Shown here one piece after another: positions 7,451 to 16,410 of a stretch of DNA of 64,000 bases (within the stretch, counting starts at the first letter, position 1; each line of letters begins with the position of its first letter). Source of the stretch: JACKFB01 sp041389525. GTDB taxonomy: Bacteria > Myxococcota_A > UBA9042 > PHBI01 > JACKFB01. Location: contig JAWKRR010000027.1 in assembly GCA_041389525.1 (NCBI GenBank), positions 1-64,000 on the forward strand. The letters run 5' to 3'. The notes under the pieces are model-generated. The model was not told the DNA's origin. It ran no database searches and saw only the letters and a program-made list of their open reading frames with translations. A program made the position numbers and the translations under genes.

Positions 7451-9583
7451 TCAGTTGGTGCGGCCCAACAGGTTGCGGGCGAGGCTCGCGACGGCGACGT
7501 CGGAGTTGATCGTCCCCTCCACGAGAATGGAGACGGCGTCGTGTCCGCCGATGGAATGGCTGGCGCGCAGGATGGCGAGCTTGAGGCCGCGGCTGGCCGA
7601 GGGGAAGTGACGGGCGAAGAGGGAGAGCGCGCCGTCCGCGCGGAGCACGCCCAGGGCCTCGACGGCGTCATTGGGCCACTCGGACGGGCGTAGCGACTCC
7701 AGCATCGCCATGATCTTGAGGGTGGCGCGCGGGTCGCCGAGGCGGGCGGCGGCTTCGCGTCCGAGGATGGAGATCTGCGGGTTTGGGTGGTCCATCGCGG
7801 CGACGGCGAGGTCACGGGTGAGGTCCGAGGGCAGCGAACCCATGGCGGCGAGGGCGGCGCGGCGGGTGCGCTCGGAGGATTCGACCGCCTGGTAGAGCTC
7901 GGCGACGGCGCCGGCGGCCTGCGCGTAGCGGGCCTCGGCGATGGTCTCCAGGAGGACGACGCGGAGCTCGTCGAGGCTGCGGTCGGGCGCGAGGTCGGTC
8001 AGCATGAGCGAGGCTGCGGGGGCGGCGACGGTGGCGACGCGGCGCAGGTAGGACGCGGCCAGCGAGGCGTCGTCGGGCTTCTCGCGGAGATGGATCAGCA
8101 GGGCCTCGACGCCCTGGACGCCGTGGGCGGCGAGGGTGCGGACGGTGCGGGCGTGCCAGGGCGACTGAAGATCGCCGAGCATCTCGGCGATCAGGCGGGC
8201 GCGCACCTCGGGGGTGTTGGCGCGGGCGAGCTCGTCGAAGACGGTGGCCTGCAGGGCGGGGTCGTTCTCCGCGAGCATCTCCCAGAGGACCGGCATCGCG
8301 TCCTTGCCGTGGGCGACGAGCGCGGGGACGGCGGCGCGGACCAGCCACGAGTCCTTGGCGTGGGCGAGCTTGGACAGCTCGATGCGGGCGGCCTCGCTGC
8401 GCATGCGGCCGAGGGCGCGGACCGCGGCGAGGGCCGTAGCGTGCGACGCGTCCTGGGTGAAGGGGGCGATGGCGGTGACAGCCTGGGCGTCGTCGGCGAA
8501 CCCGCCGAGGGTCACGAGGGCGGCGCGGCGGGTCAGCTCCGACGGGTTCTGCAAGAGGCGTGCGGCGATCTCGCGGCCGGGGGCGCCGAACGCCGGCAGC
8601 CGGGTGACGGCGACGTTGACCTGGGCCGGCTCCTCGGACGCCAGTCCACGGGCGAGCAGCAGCAGCGCGCGGGAGTCGCCGGTGCTGGCGAGGGCGTCGG
8701 TGGCTGCGGCGGCCAGCGACGGCTCGGTGTCGGCGAGCTCGCGGGCGGCGTGCAGCAGCGCTGACTCCAGGCCGCGCGCGTCCATCCCGCCGAGGGCCGA
8801 CAGCACGATGGCGGTCTGCTGCGCGGAGCGAGTGCGCAGCAGCTCGAGGCTGACGTCGCGGGCGCGGCTGGGGTCGACGCGGAAGAGGATGCGCAGGGCC
8901 ACACCGCCGCTGTCCGCGTCCGCCTGCCGGGCGAGGTCCGACACCCACGGGACCGCCGCGACGCCGAGCTCCACCAAGCGCTCGCCGGCTTCGGCGCTGC
9001 GCTGGCGGTCGCCGAGGCTGCTCACCAAGCTCGAGATCTGCTCGCGCAGACCCTGGTCCACCCCGAGCACGTCGACGGGCTCGTAGGCCATGACCTCGCT
9101 GATGGCGACGCCCGCCTCGACCGGACCCACGACGGCCTCGACGGTGATCGTGAGCACGTCGGTGCGGGCCAGGGGGAAGAGCTCGAAGGTCTGCGTGCGC
9201 CGCGAGTCGGCCAGCTCGAGCACCTGCGCGCCGCCAGGCCACGTCACGCGCAGCCGCGTCGGACGGGCGTGGGCGCCGAAGGTCCGGTTGTCGCGGCCGA
9301 AGCCCGGGTGAATGTCCAGGCGCGACAGGTAGCGCGTCGCCTGAAACCGCAGGGTCAGCTCCTCGCCAGCGCCGCGTCCGGGGCCGGCGATCCACGCCGA
9401 GCCGAGCCGCCCGTCGGTGAGCCGCGAGGCCTCCCCTTCGCCGCTGGAGCTGGTCGCGGAGACCTCGTTGACCTCGGCGGTGGCCAGGGCCGACGGGGAG
9501 TTGGTCGCCGAGCTGGTCGGCGCGATGGCCACGACGAGGGCCAGAGCCCCGGTGATAGCTGAGAATGTGGTGCGTGCGTTCAT
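7451..9583 (-). CDS. Secreted HEAT-repeat protein with an N-terminal discoidin-like domain
   Basis: 710 residues from the ATG at 9583, which has GGGAGAA 5-11 nt upstream; the frame is open further upstream but that part is Arg/Pro-rich and not protein-like. A signal peptide (residues 1-28) is followed by a domain of about 130 residues resembling F5/8 type C or NADase-type glycan-binding modules (SRLTDGRLGSAWIAG, LSRLDIHPGF). The remaining roughly 500 residues are helical HEAT-like repeats with recurring DARA/LARLG-type signatures. It is probably exported and binds a glycan or protein partner as a scaffold. It is divergent from malQ across 191 nt. Confidence 0.82.
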   Translation of the reverse strand: MNARTTFSAITGALALVVAIAPTSSATNSPSALATAEVNEVSATSSSGEGEASRLTDGRLGSAWIAGPGRGAGEELTLRFQATRYLSRLDIHPGFGRDNRTFGAHARPTRLRVTWPGGAQVLELADSRRTQTFELFPLARTDVLTITVEAVVGPVEAGVAISEVMAYEPVDVLGVDQGLREQISSLVSSLGDRQRSAEAGERLVELGVAAVPWVSDLARQADADSGGVALRILFRVDPSRARDVSLELLRTRSAQQTAIVLSALGGMDARGLESALLHAARELADTEPSLAAAATDALASTGDSRALLLLARGLASEEPAQVNVAVTRLPAFGAPGREIAARLLQNPSELTRRAALVTLGGFADDAQAVTAIAPFTQDASHATALAAVRALGRMRSEAARIELSKLAHAKDSWLVRAAVPALVAHGKDAMPVLWEMLAENDPALQATVFDELARANTPEVRARLIAEMLGDLQSPWHARTVRTLAAHGVQGVEALLIHLREKPDDASLAASYLRRVATVAAPAASLMLTDLAPDRSLDELRVVLLETIAEARYAQAAGAVAELYQAVESSERTRRAALAAMGSLPSDLTRDLAVAAMDHPNPQISILGREAAARLGDPRATLKIMAMLESLRPSEWPNDAVEALGVLRADGALSLFARHFPSASRGLKLAILRASHSIGGHDAVSILVEGTINSDVAVASLARNLLGRTN

Positions 9584-9774
9584 CGGTTCTCCCGTGCGAG
9601 GTCCCCCCGTTCCTTCGGCAGGCGGCGGCCAAAGCTTGAGCACTCCCGACGCGGACCGCGCGCGCGCCGCGGCGGGTGTAGGGGCGGCGCCGCGCCGGCA
9701 GGTTCCGAGACGTTTGGGGCCCGATCGCGCTAGTCTCGCCCGAGCCCGATTCGACGACGCCCCGACGAGGAACC

Positions 9775-11286
9775 ATGCCGAACCCCGCTCCCCGCACCCG
9801 AACCGCGGGCGTCCTGCTGCACCCGACCTCACTCCCCGGCCCCCACGGCATCGGCGAGCTGGGGGCCGAGGCGCGCGCCTTCGTCGACTGGCTGGGCGAC
9901 GCCGGCGTAGGGCGGTGGCAGGTGTTGCCGCTGGTGCCGCCCGGCGCTGGCCACTCGCCTTACGCGACGCCCGCGGCCCTCGCCATGGACCCGCGCCTCA
10001 TCGACCCGCGCGAGCTGGTCCGAGACGGCCTGCTCGACAGCGTGCCGCCCGCGCCGCGCCTGAGCCCCGATCGCGCCGACTTCGACGCCTCGGCCGCCTT
10101 CAAGGCCCCGCTGCTGCGCGCCGCGACCGAGCGGCTGCTGAGCGGCGCCGACCACCCCCTCGCGGCCGCCCTCGCCGCGTTCCGCCGCACCTCCGATTGG
10201 GTAGATGACGCCTCGCTATTTCTCGCGTTGCGCGGCGTGTACGGCGGCGCCCCGTGGTGGGCCTGGCCCGCCCCCATCCGCGACCGCGACGCCACCGCCC
10301 TCGCCGAGGCCCGCCGCACCCACGCCGCCGCCGTCGACCACGAGGTCGCGCTGCAGTTCCTCGTCGCCCGCCAGTGGGACGCCCTGCGAGCCCACGCCCA
10401 CGCCCGCGGCGTCCGCGTGATCGGCGACCTCCCCATCTACGTCGACCTGGACAGCGTGGACGTGTGGGCCGCCCGCGACCAGTTCCAGCTACACCCCGAC
10501 GGCTCGCCGCGCGCCGTCGCCGGGGTGCCGCCCGATTACTTCAGCGAGACGGGCCAGCTCTGGGGAAACCCGCTCTACGACTGGGAGCAGATGGCGCGCG
10601 ACGGCTACGGCTTCTGGCGCCGCCGCCTCGCCCGCACCTTCGAGCAGGTCGACATCGTGCGCATCGACCACTTCCGCGCCTTCGCCGCCTACTGGGAGGT
10701 CCCGGCGGGCGCTCCGGACGCGCGCGGCGGGCGGTGGGTCGACGGGCCCGGCCGCGCGCTCTTCGACGCGCTGGCGTCGAGCATCGGCGACTCGCCGATC
10801 ATCGCCGAAGACCTGGGGATCGTCGGCCCCGAGGTCCACGCCCTGCTGGACGCGGTGGGCTTCCCCGGCATGAAAGTGCTGCACTTCGCCTTCGGGGGCG
10901 GCGCCGACAACGCCTACCTGCCCCACAACCACGTCACCAACTGCGTGGTCTACAGCGGCACCCACGACAACGACACCACCGTGGGCTGGTGGCAGCACGC
11001 CAGCGAGCCCGTCCGAGATCACGTCCGGCGCTACCTGCGGACCGACGGCTCCGACATCGCCGACGTCATGTGCCGCGCGGCGCTGGGCTCGGTCGCCGAC
11101 ACCGCGGTCGTGCCGCTTCAGGACGTCCTGGGTCTGGGCGGCGACGCGCGCATGAACGTGCCCGGCCTCGCTCACGGCAACTGGAGCTGGCGCGTCCGCG
11201 GCGACGCCTTCAACCCGGCGACAGCCTCCCGGCTCCGCGAGCTGACCACCCTGTTCGATCGTTGCGAAACGCCAGCCCGCGGCTGA
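9775..11286 (+). CDS. malQ: 4-alpha-glucanotransferase (amylomaltase)
   Basis: 503 residues, the usual length of bacterial type MalQ (GH77). The start matches the family closely (AGVLLHPTSLPGPHGIGELG), with GDLPIYVDLDSVDVWA, the nucleophile region VDIVRIDHFRAF (Asp), the acid/base region IIAEDLGIVGPEV (Glu) and SGTHDNDTTVGWW (Asp) all present, so the catalytic triad looks intact. It transfers alpha-1,4-glucan segments between malto-oligosaccharides in the cytoplasm (glycogen/maltodextrin metabolism). The ATG at 9775 follows GACGAGGAACC, a good ribosome-binding site. Its TGA abuts the stop codon of the convergent xth gene with no bases between. Confidence 0.95.
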   Translation: MPNPAPRTRTAGVLLHPTSLPGPHGIGELGAEARAFVDWLGDAGVGRWQVLPLVPPGAGHSPYATPAALAMDPRLIDPRELVRDGLLDSVPPAPRLSPDRADFDASAAFKAPLLRAATERLLSGADHPLAAALAAFRRTSDWVDDASLFLALRGVYGGAPWWAWPAPIRDRDATALAEARRTHAAAVDHEVALQFLVARQWDALRAHAHARGVRVIGDLPIYVDLDSVDVWAARDQFQLHPDGSPRAVAGVPPDYFSETGQLWGNPLYDWEQMARDGYGFWRRRLARTFEQVDIVRIDHFRAFAAYWEVPAGAPDARGGRWVDGPGRALFDALASSIGDSPIIAEDLGIVGPEVHALLDAVGFPGMKVLHFAFGGGADNAYLPHNHVTNCVVYSGTHDNDTTVGWWQHASEPVRDHVRRYLRTDGSDIADVMCRAALGSVADTAVVPLQDVLGLGGDARMNVPGLAHGNWSWRVRGDAFNPATASRLRELTTLFDRCETPARG

Positions 11287-12063
11287 CTAATCGCTCAGCT
11301 CGACGCCCAGCGGGCAGTGGTCTGAGCCCATGACCTCGGGCCAGATGAACGCGTCGCGCAGCCGCGCCATCGCGCCCGGCGAGGCCAGCACGTAGTCGAT
11401 GCGCCACCCCACGTTTCGCTCGCGACAGCCGCCGCGCTGGCTCCACCACGTGTACGCGCCCTCAACGTCGCCGTGGACGTGGCGGAAGGTGTCGGTCCAG
11501 CCCGAGCGCAGCCAGCGGTCCAGCTCCTCGCGCTCTTCGGGCCGAAACCCCGACGTCTTCTCATTGTCCTTGGGCCGCGCGAGGTCGATGGGCCGATGGG
11601 CCGTGTTGAAGTCGCCCATCACCACGATCGGCGTCCCGGCGGCACGCAGCGGCTCGAGGCGGTCAAAGAGCGCGCGGTAGAAGTCCAGCTTGTAGGGGAT
11701 GCGGCTGAGGTCCCTGTTCTTGCCGTTTCCATTCGGGAAATAGCCGTTCACGACCACGACGTCACCGAAGCGCGCCTGCTGAAATCGCCCCTCGACGTCG
11801 AACTCGGGATTGTCCAGGCTGCTGTGGACGTCCTGGGGTGCTCGCCGGCTGAGCAGGCTCACGCCGCTGTAGCCGGCGCGCTCGGCGGGGTTGGCCTCGA
11901 CGTGCCAGCCCTCGGGTGCGGCGAGGTCGGGGGTGAGCTGGTCGGGGCGGGCGCGGACCTCTTGGAGTCCGACGACATCGGCGCCGCAGCCCGCGAGCCA
12001 ATCGGCGAAACCCTTGCTGCCGCACGCGCGGAGGCCGTTGACGTTCCAGGAGACGATGCGCAT
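11287..12063 (-). CDS. xth: Exodeoxyribonuclease III
   Basis: 258 residues of the exonuclease-endonuclease-phosphatase fold: MRIVSWNVNGLRA at the N-terminus, the metal-binding LQEVRA glutamate, GDFNTAHRPIDLA, RIDYVLAS and the C-terminal GSDHCPLGVEL with the catalytic Asp-His pair. It repairs abasic sites and degrades 3' ends of double-stranded DNA. The start at 12063 overlaps the egtB stop by one base (TGATG), so it is the third gene of the egtD-egtB-xth operon; an open extension upstream is antisense-style noise within egtB. Coupling to ergothioneine genes would fit an oxidative-stress regulon, but that is inference. Confidence 0.95.
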   Translation of the reverse strand: MRIVSWNVNGLRACGSKGFADWLAGCGADVVGLQEVRARPDQLTPDLAAPEGWHVEANPAERAGYSGVSLLSRRAPQDVHSSLDNPEFDVEGRFQQARFGDVVVVNGYFPNGNGKNRDLSRIPYKLDFYRALFDRLEPLRAAGTPIVVMGDFNTAHRPIDLARPKDNEKTSGFRPEEREELDRWLRSGWTDTFRHVHGDVEGAYTWWSQRGGCRERNVGWRIDYVLASPGAMARLRDAFIWPEVMGSDHCPLGVELSD

Positions 12064-13394
12064 CAGGGGACCTCGGGGTAGACGCAGCGAAACGCCGTGA
12101 AAGGATAGGGGTATTGGCGCTGGTACCAGTTCCGGAAGCTGGGCCGCAGCAGGCGCGCGTGCGTGGCCCACGAGGCGCCGAAGACGACCGTGTGCTGGCC
12201 GTCGAAGAAGTCGCTGGCGTAGGCCGGATACGTGCGAATCCAGGCCTCAAAGCCCGGGTGCGGCGCGAAGATCGTCGAGGTGTGCTCCCAGCCGTTGCCG
12301 ACCAGCTCCTCGACGCCCCACGCGCTCTGACCCTGGGGCGTGGAGCCGACCGGGGCGGGGCTGAATCGGTTGAAGTCGAAGCTGCCGCGGCTGGGGTCGG
12401 GTGGTGCAGAGCCCCACGGGTAGGAGCGGGTCTGGCCGTCGGGGGTGGTGAAGGCGGCGCGGTGGAGCTCGGCCTCGGTGGGGAGTCGGGCCTTGCGCCA
12501 GCGGGCGTAGGCGGCGGCCTCGCCCTGGCTGACTTGGGCCGGCCAGCTCGCGGCCTCGGACAGCGGGAGGTGGCCGAGCAGCCAGGCGACCTCGAAACTG
12601 CCGTGCTCGTGTCGGCGCCATCCGGAGGGGTGTTCCAGGCCTGCGCGCTGCCGCCACGACCACGCCTCGGGGCGCCAGAAGCGGTGGTCGGAGTAGCCGC
12701 CGGCGTCCACGAACTCGGCGAATCGCCCGACGGTGACTGGTAAATTGTCGATGGCGAAGGCGGGGACGTCGAGGTCGGCGTGGCCCGTCTCGGCGTCCCA
12801 GGCGAAGGGGAGGGCGCCCAGGTCGACGCCGAGGCGGACGCGGCCCGCGGGGATGCTGATGCGGTCGGTGGCGGGGGCGGGGCCGGTGGCGGGCTGCGGG
12901 ATCTCGGGCTGGCGTCGCTTCAACGACGAGGGCAGGGCCTGCACCATATAAAGGAGGGTCTCCTGGTGCATCAGCTCGTGCTCGAGGACGACGTGGTGAA
13001 TGCGGAGGCCGGCCGCCAGGGGGTCGCCGGCCGAGCGGGCGGCCACGGCGTCGACGGTCTCGAGCAGGGTGGCGCGGACGCGGTCGCGGTAGGCGAGGAT
13101 CTGCTCGGCCGGCGGCCACTCGGCGACGCTGAACTCGGCCGCGGCCGCCTCGTCCAGGGGGTCGATGCCGCGCTCGAACAGCGCGTCGAACTCGGGCTGA
13201 AACGAGGGGAGGGTGAGGACGCCGCGGCCCACCTGGTTGAAGGCGAAGGCGGGCAGGTGGCCCAGGTAGAAGACGAAGGGGTGGCGAAGCGGGATCGGGC
13301 GGGCGCGCCACGCCTCCGGGGTCAGCATGTCGAAGATCTGGTCGGTGCGAGACCAGGCGTCGCGCAGGGCGTCTCGGGCTTCGGCGGGCGTCAC
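12063..13394 (-). CDS. egtB: Ergothioneine biosynthesis sulfoxide synthase EgtB
   Basis: 443 residues. The N-terminal DinB-like four-helix domain carries the iron-binding histidines (HLPAFAFN near residue 47 and HELMHQE near 139-145); the C-terminal half is a formylglycine-generating-enzyme-like (FGE-sulfatase) domain with RLPTEAELHRAAF, GNGWEHTSTIF and the final FRCVYPE. EgtB uses oxygen to join hercynine with gamma-glutamylcysteine or cysteine as a sulfoxide. The GTG start at 13394 overlaps the egtD stop by 4 nt (GTGA), indicating translational coupling. The sulfur donor cannot be told from motifs alone. Confidence 0.93.
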   Translation of the reverse strand: MTPAEARDALRDAWSRTDQIFDMLTPEAWRARPIPLRHPFVFYLGHLPAFAFNQVGRGVLTLPSFQPEFDALFERGIDPLDEAAAAEFSVAEWPPAEQILAYRDRVRATLLETVDAVAARSAGDPLAAGLRIHHVVLEHELMHQETLLYMVQALPSSLKRRQPEIPQPATGPAPATDRISIPAGRVRLGVDLGALPFAWDAETGHADLDVPAFAIDNLPVTVGRFAEFVDAGGYSDHRFWRPEAWSWRQRAGLEHPSGWRRHEHGSFEVAWLLGHLPLSEAASWPAQVSQGEAAAYARWRKARLPTEAELHRAAFTTPDGQTRSYPWGSAPPDPSRGSFDFNRFSPAPVGSTPQGQSAWGVEELVGNGWEHTSTIFAPHPGFEAWIRTYPAYASDFFDGQHTVVFGASWATHARLLRPSFRNWYQRQYPYPFTAFRCVYPEVP

Positions 13395-14365
13395 GCTTGG
13401 GGCTCCGCGGTGGATGGTCGCAGCAGCGCGAGGGCGAAGAGCTCCTCGGGGTCGGTGACCCAGCGGGTCATCGTGAGGCCGGCGGGGGCGGCGAGGGCCT
13501 CGAGGCTCTGGCGCGTGTACTTGCAGCTGAGCTCGGTGAGGATCTCGTCGCCCTCGTCGAAGGTCAGGCGGGTGTCCGTGGCGGCGACGTAGGCCTGGGT
13601 CGGGCGGCGGGCGCGCAGGCGCATCTCGATGCGGGCGGCGTCGGCGTTGTAGAGCGCGCGGTGGAGGAAGTGGGAGGGGTGGAAGTCGGCGCCGAAGCGG
13701 GAGTTCAGCACGTCCAGAATGTTGAGGTTGAAGGCGGCGGTGACGCCCTGGGCGTCGTCGTAGGCCGCCTCCAGGCGCGCGGCGTCCTTGACCAGGTCGA
13801 CGCCGAGCAGGAACCCGTCGGTGGGGGCGAGGATGGCGGTGACGTCGGCGAGAAACGCGCTGGCGTCGAGGCGGGAGAAGTTGCCGAAGGTGCCGGCGAG
13901 CAGCACGAGCAGGCGCTCGCCGCCCGGCCCGAGGCGGGATAGCTCGTGGGCGAAGTCGCCGACCACGCCGCGGACGGCGAGGCTCGGGTACTCAGCGCTC
14001 AGCTCGGCGACCGAGGGGTCGAGGAAGTCCGGCGCGATGTCGAAGAGGGTGCAGGCGCGGCCGCGGCCCGAGCGGACGAGCGCGTCGAGGAGATGGCGGG
14101 TCTTGCGGCCGGAGCCCGAGCCGATCTCGGCGAGCTCGCGAGGGGCGACGGGTGCGAGCAGCGCGTCGGCGTGCTCGGCCAGCATCGCCAGTTCCGTGCG
14201 CGTCTGGTAGTACTCCGGCGTGTGAGTAATCGCCTCGAAGAGCTCGCAGCCACGGCGGTCGTAGAAGTACTTGCTGGGGATCCGCGGCGGGTCGTGCAGC
14301 AGCGCGGCGCGCAGCTCTGCGACGGAGTCTGGGGGGGCGGTGATGGCGGCGGGCCGTTCAGCCAT
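13391..14365 (-). CDS. egtD: L-histidine N-alpha-methyltransferase EgtD
   Basis: 324 residues. It trimethylates histidine to hercynine with S-adenosylmethionine, the first step to ergothioneine. Visible are the family N-terminus (RAALLHDPPRIPSKYFYDRRGCELFEAI in parts), the EYYQTRTE stretch, the SAM motif IGSGSGRKTRHLL, LLLAGTFGNFSR-like sequence and the C-terminal TELSCKYTR with residues that bind histidine. The ATG at 14365 is preceded by a weak purine stretch; the frame stays open far upstream but only as antisense of the divergent gene. It forms an overlapping operon with egtB and xth. Confidence 0.93.
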   Translation of the reverse strand: MAERPAAITAPPDSVAELRAALLHDPPRIPSKYFYDRRGCELFEAITHTPEYYQTRTELAMLAEHADALLAPVAPRELAEIGSGSGRKTRHLLDALVRSGRGRACTLFDIAPDFLDPSVAELSAEYPSLAVRGVVGDFAHELSRLGPGGERLLVLLAGTFGNFSRLDASAFLADVTAILAPTDGFLLGVDLVKDAARLEAAYDDAQGVTAAFNLNILDVLNSRFGADFHPSHFLHRALYNADAARIEMRLRARRPTQAYVAATDTRLTFDEGDEILTELSCKYTRQSLEALAAPAGLTMTRWVTDPEELFALALLRPSTAEPQA

Positions 14366-14398
14366 GAGGGTGGCGTCTCCCCTCGCCCGGTTTCGAGC

Positions 14399-16375
14399 GT
14401 GAGCGTGGTGCGCGCTGGCGCCGTGGGCGGCGTGGCGGGCGGCGAAAGGCGGACACTGCCAGCCGGGGCGGGCGCTCGCAAGGCGCGGGTGCTCGGGTTC
14501 GCGCTGCTCTGCGTGGCGACAGCGTTCGCGACGGCGGCCACCGCGCGTGTCCCCGCGTCTTCGACAGCGACGCGCGTGCTCGACGCGCCGCGCTTCTACG
14601 CGTCGCCGGTGGGCGAGGTGCGGTGGCTGGACGTCGGGGGCGGGCTCCTGCTGGTGTCGGACCTGCGCCTGGGGGTCGCGGGCCTGCGCGTCGCGACCGG
14701 CGAGACCGTGTGGAACACCAGCGCATCGCGCGGTGACCTCGATCGCGTCGAGCGGATCGGGGAGCGGGTCGTGTTGATCGGAGCGGGGTTGGAGGTCCTG
14801 GAGCGCAGCAGCGGGCGCCGGCTGTGGAAGCGCGATCTCGGGTGCTCGGGGCGCGGTGACTGCGAGGAGCGGGTCGTCCACGCGAGCGCGGAAGGGATCG
14901 CGGTGGTCGCCGGCGAGGGCGCGGACGGTCGGCTCGGGCTGCTGGGGCTTGAGGACGGCAAGCCGCGCTGGCGCAGCACGTTGCGGGTGCGCGACCTCCG
15001 CGCCGTCACGGTGGAGGGGGGCGTCGCCTATCTGGTGGAGTCGGGGGCGGCGCGGGCTGTGGAGCTGGCGACGGGGCGGCTCATCGACGGGCCGCCTGCG
15101 CGCGGTCCGTCGCGGGTCCCGGGCGCGGAGGGGAGGCCGGGGCTGCCCAAGGGCGCCCCCGCCCAGGGACGCTGGTTTTCTCTCGGTGGGAGCTGGCTCT
15201 TCGTGGCCGAGGGGGCCCCGCCGGTGGCCCTCGTCGTGGACGCGGCGGGTGTCGTGGAGGCGGCGGGGGAGGTCGCGGCCGGGCCGGAAGGTGTCGCCGG
15301 CGCGGCGCTCGAGGGCGACACTCTCTTCGTGGCGGCGGGGCGGGGTGTCTTCGCCCACCCACGGGTCACGGTGGAGGCGTTCTCCGTCAGAGTCGCCGAC
15401 GCGCTCGGCGACGGAGGGGCGGACGAGGCGTCGGCGTTGCTGCAGCCGCTGCGCCGGACCGGCGTGGACTGGGTTGGCCTGGAGCGGCTCGAGGCGCGGG
15501 TCGCCGCGGCGCGGGCGAAGGCGTTTGAGGCCGCGTTGGCCCGGGGCGAGGCGGCGGAGCCCGTGAAGGCGCTCGCTCAGCCGGTGGCCTCTGGCGGCCT
15601 GCTCGCCACGCCGGGGCTGGCGGGCGCGGCGCAGGAGGTCACGGCGCTTGTCGGCCTGCATCTGCTCGAGCCGCGCCGGAGCTGGGCGCCCGAAGAGGTG
15701 GCCGCGCTCGAGGCGCTCGGGATCGCGCTGGCCGGGCGATTCGACGCGCTGCCCCGTGCGGGGACGGCGCGTGAGAACCGCGCGGCGGCGGCGACGGCGG
15801 CGGTGCGCGGGGCGGTGCTCACCGTCGCGGCGGCGCTCGCGCTGGCGGGCCGCGGCGAGTCGGCGGCGGACCTGCTGGACGAGTTTGCCGGCGCCGGCCT
15901 GCCGACGGAGCCGGGGGTCGAGGGGCTGGCCAGCGCGGCGGCCGCCTCGGCGTTGGATGCGGCCCTGCGTGAGCTGCGCCCCGCGCTGCGGGGCACCGAC
16001 GCGGCCGCCCGGGACGAGGCCGCCAGGATGCTGGCCGGGGTGCGCCACGCTGAGCTCGCCCTGGTCGACGATCCGGCGCTGGCGCAGCGCCTGGCCGCCG
16101 CGGCCGCAGACGAGCGCGGGCCGTCGGCGGGGGAGGTCAGCCGCTTGGTGGAGTCCCTCGCCGCCGCGCTGCGCGCTCGGGCCAAGGCGCTGGGTCCGGG
16201 CCTCGGCGAGCCAGGCTGCGCCGCGGTGTGCCGGGCGATTCGCGAGGTCTGCGTCGATCGCTGCGGCGGCAGCGCCAGCGCGTGCGACTCGCCTTTCGAG
16301 AGCTGCGCCACCGGCTGCGCGCGGTCAGGCCAGGTCAGCTTTGAGCGCGGCTCCAGCGCGGGCGCGTGCTTCTGA
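14399..16375 (+). CDS. Exported PQQ-like beta-propeller protein with a Cys-rich tail
   Basis: About 658 residues from the GTG at 14399 (further GTGs at 14405 and 14408 are equally possible). A signal-like hydrophobic segment (ARVLGFALLCVATAFATAATA) lies near residues 32-52. The N-terminal half contains PQQ-type propeller blades with the GD-x-W-like pattern (GETVWNTSAS, GRRLWKRDLG, GKPRWRSTL), as in BamB-like and quinoprotein-like folds, but no enzyme motif. The middle is Ala-rich and helical. The last 60 residues hold at least eight cysteines (CAAVCRAIREVCVDRC and following), probably disulfide-bonded in the periplasm. Divergent from egtD. Function unknown. Confidence 0.72.
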   Translation: MSVVRAGAVGGVAGGERRTLPAGAGARKARVLGFALLCVATAFATAATARVPASSTATRVLDAPRFYASPVGEVRWLDVGGGLLLVSDLRLGVAGLRVATGETVWNTSASRGDLDRVERIGERVVLIGAGLEVLERSSGRRLWKRDLGCSGRGDCEERVVHASAEGIAVVAGEGADGRLGLLGLEDGKPRWRSTLRVRDLRAVTVEGGVAYLVESGAARAVELATGRLIDGPPARGPSRVPGAEGRPGLPKGAPAQGRWFSLGGSWLFVAEGAPPVALVVDAAGVVEAAGEVAAGPEGVAGAALEGDTLFVAAGRGVFAHPRVTVEAFSVRVADALGDGGADEASALLQPLRRTGVDWVGLERLEARVAAARAKAFEAALARGEAAEPVKALAQPVASGGLLATPGLAGAAQEVTALVGLHLLEPRRSWAPEEVAALEALGIALAGRFDALPRAGTARENRAAAATAAVRGAVLTVAAALALAGRGESAADLLDEFAGAGLPTEPGVEGLASAAAASALDAALRELRPALRGTDAAARDEAARMLAGVRHAELALVDDPALAQRLAAAAADERGPSAGEVSRLVESLAAALRARAKALGPGLGEPGCAAVCRAIREVCVDRCGGSASACDSPFESCATGCARSGQVSFERGSSAGACF

Positions 16376-16380
16376 GCGCG

Positions 16381-16398
16381 GGCCGCCTCTTGGCGGCC
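16381..16398. terminator. Hairpin between two convergent genes
   Basis: GGCCGCC-TCTT-GGCGGCC is a perfect 7-bp stem with a 4-nt loop, lying 5 nt after the TGA of the plus-strand propeller gene and 12 nt from the stop of the minus-strand matrixin gene. There is no U-tract, as is common in GC-rich genomes, so a bidirectional terminator is likely but not proven. Confidence 0.5.
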
Positions 16399-16410
16399 GT
16401 GGGCCGCGCC

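Noticed and set aside
14366..16048. A 5' extension of egtD running antisense through the propeller gene
   Set aside because: EgtD family similarity begins at the ATG at 14365. The extension is Arg-rich antisense of a gene with its own propeller repeats.
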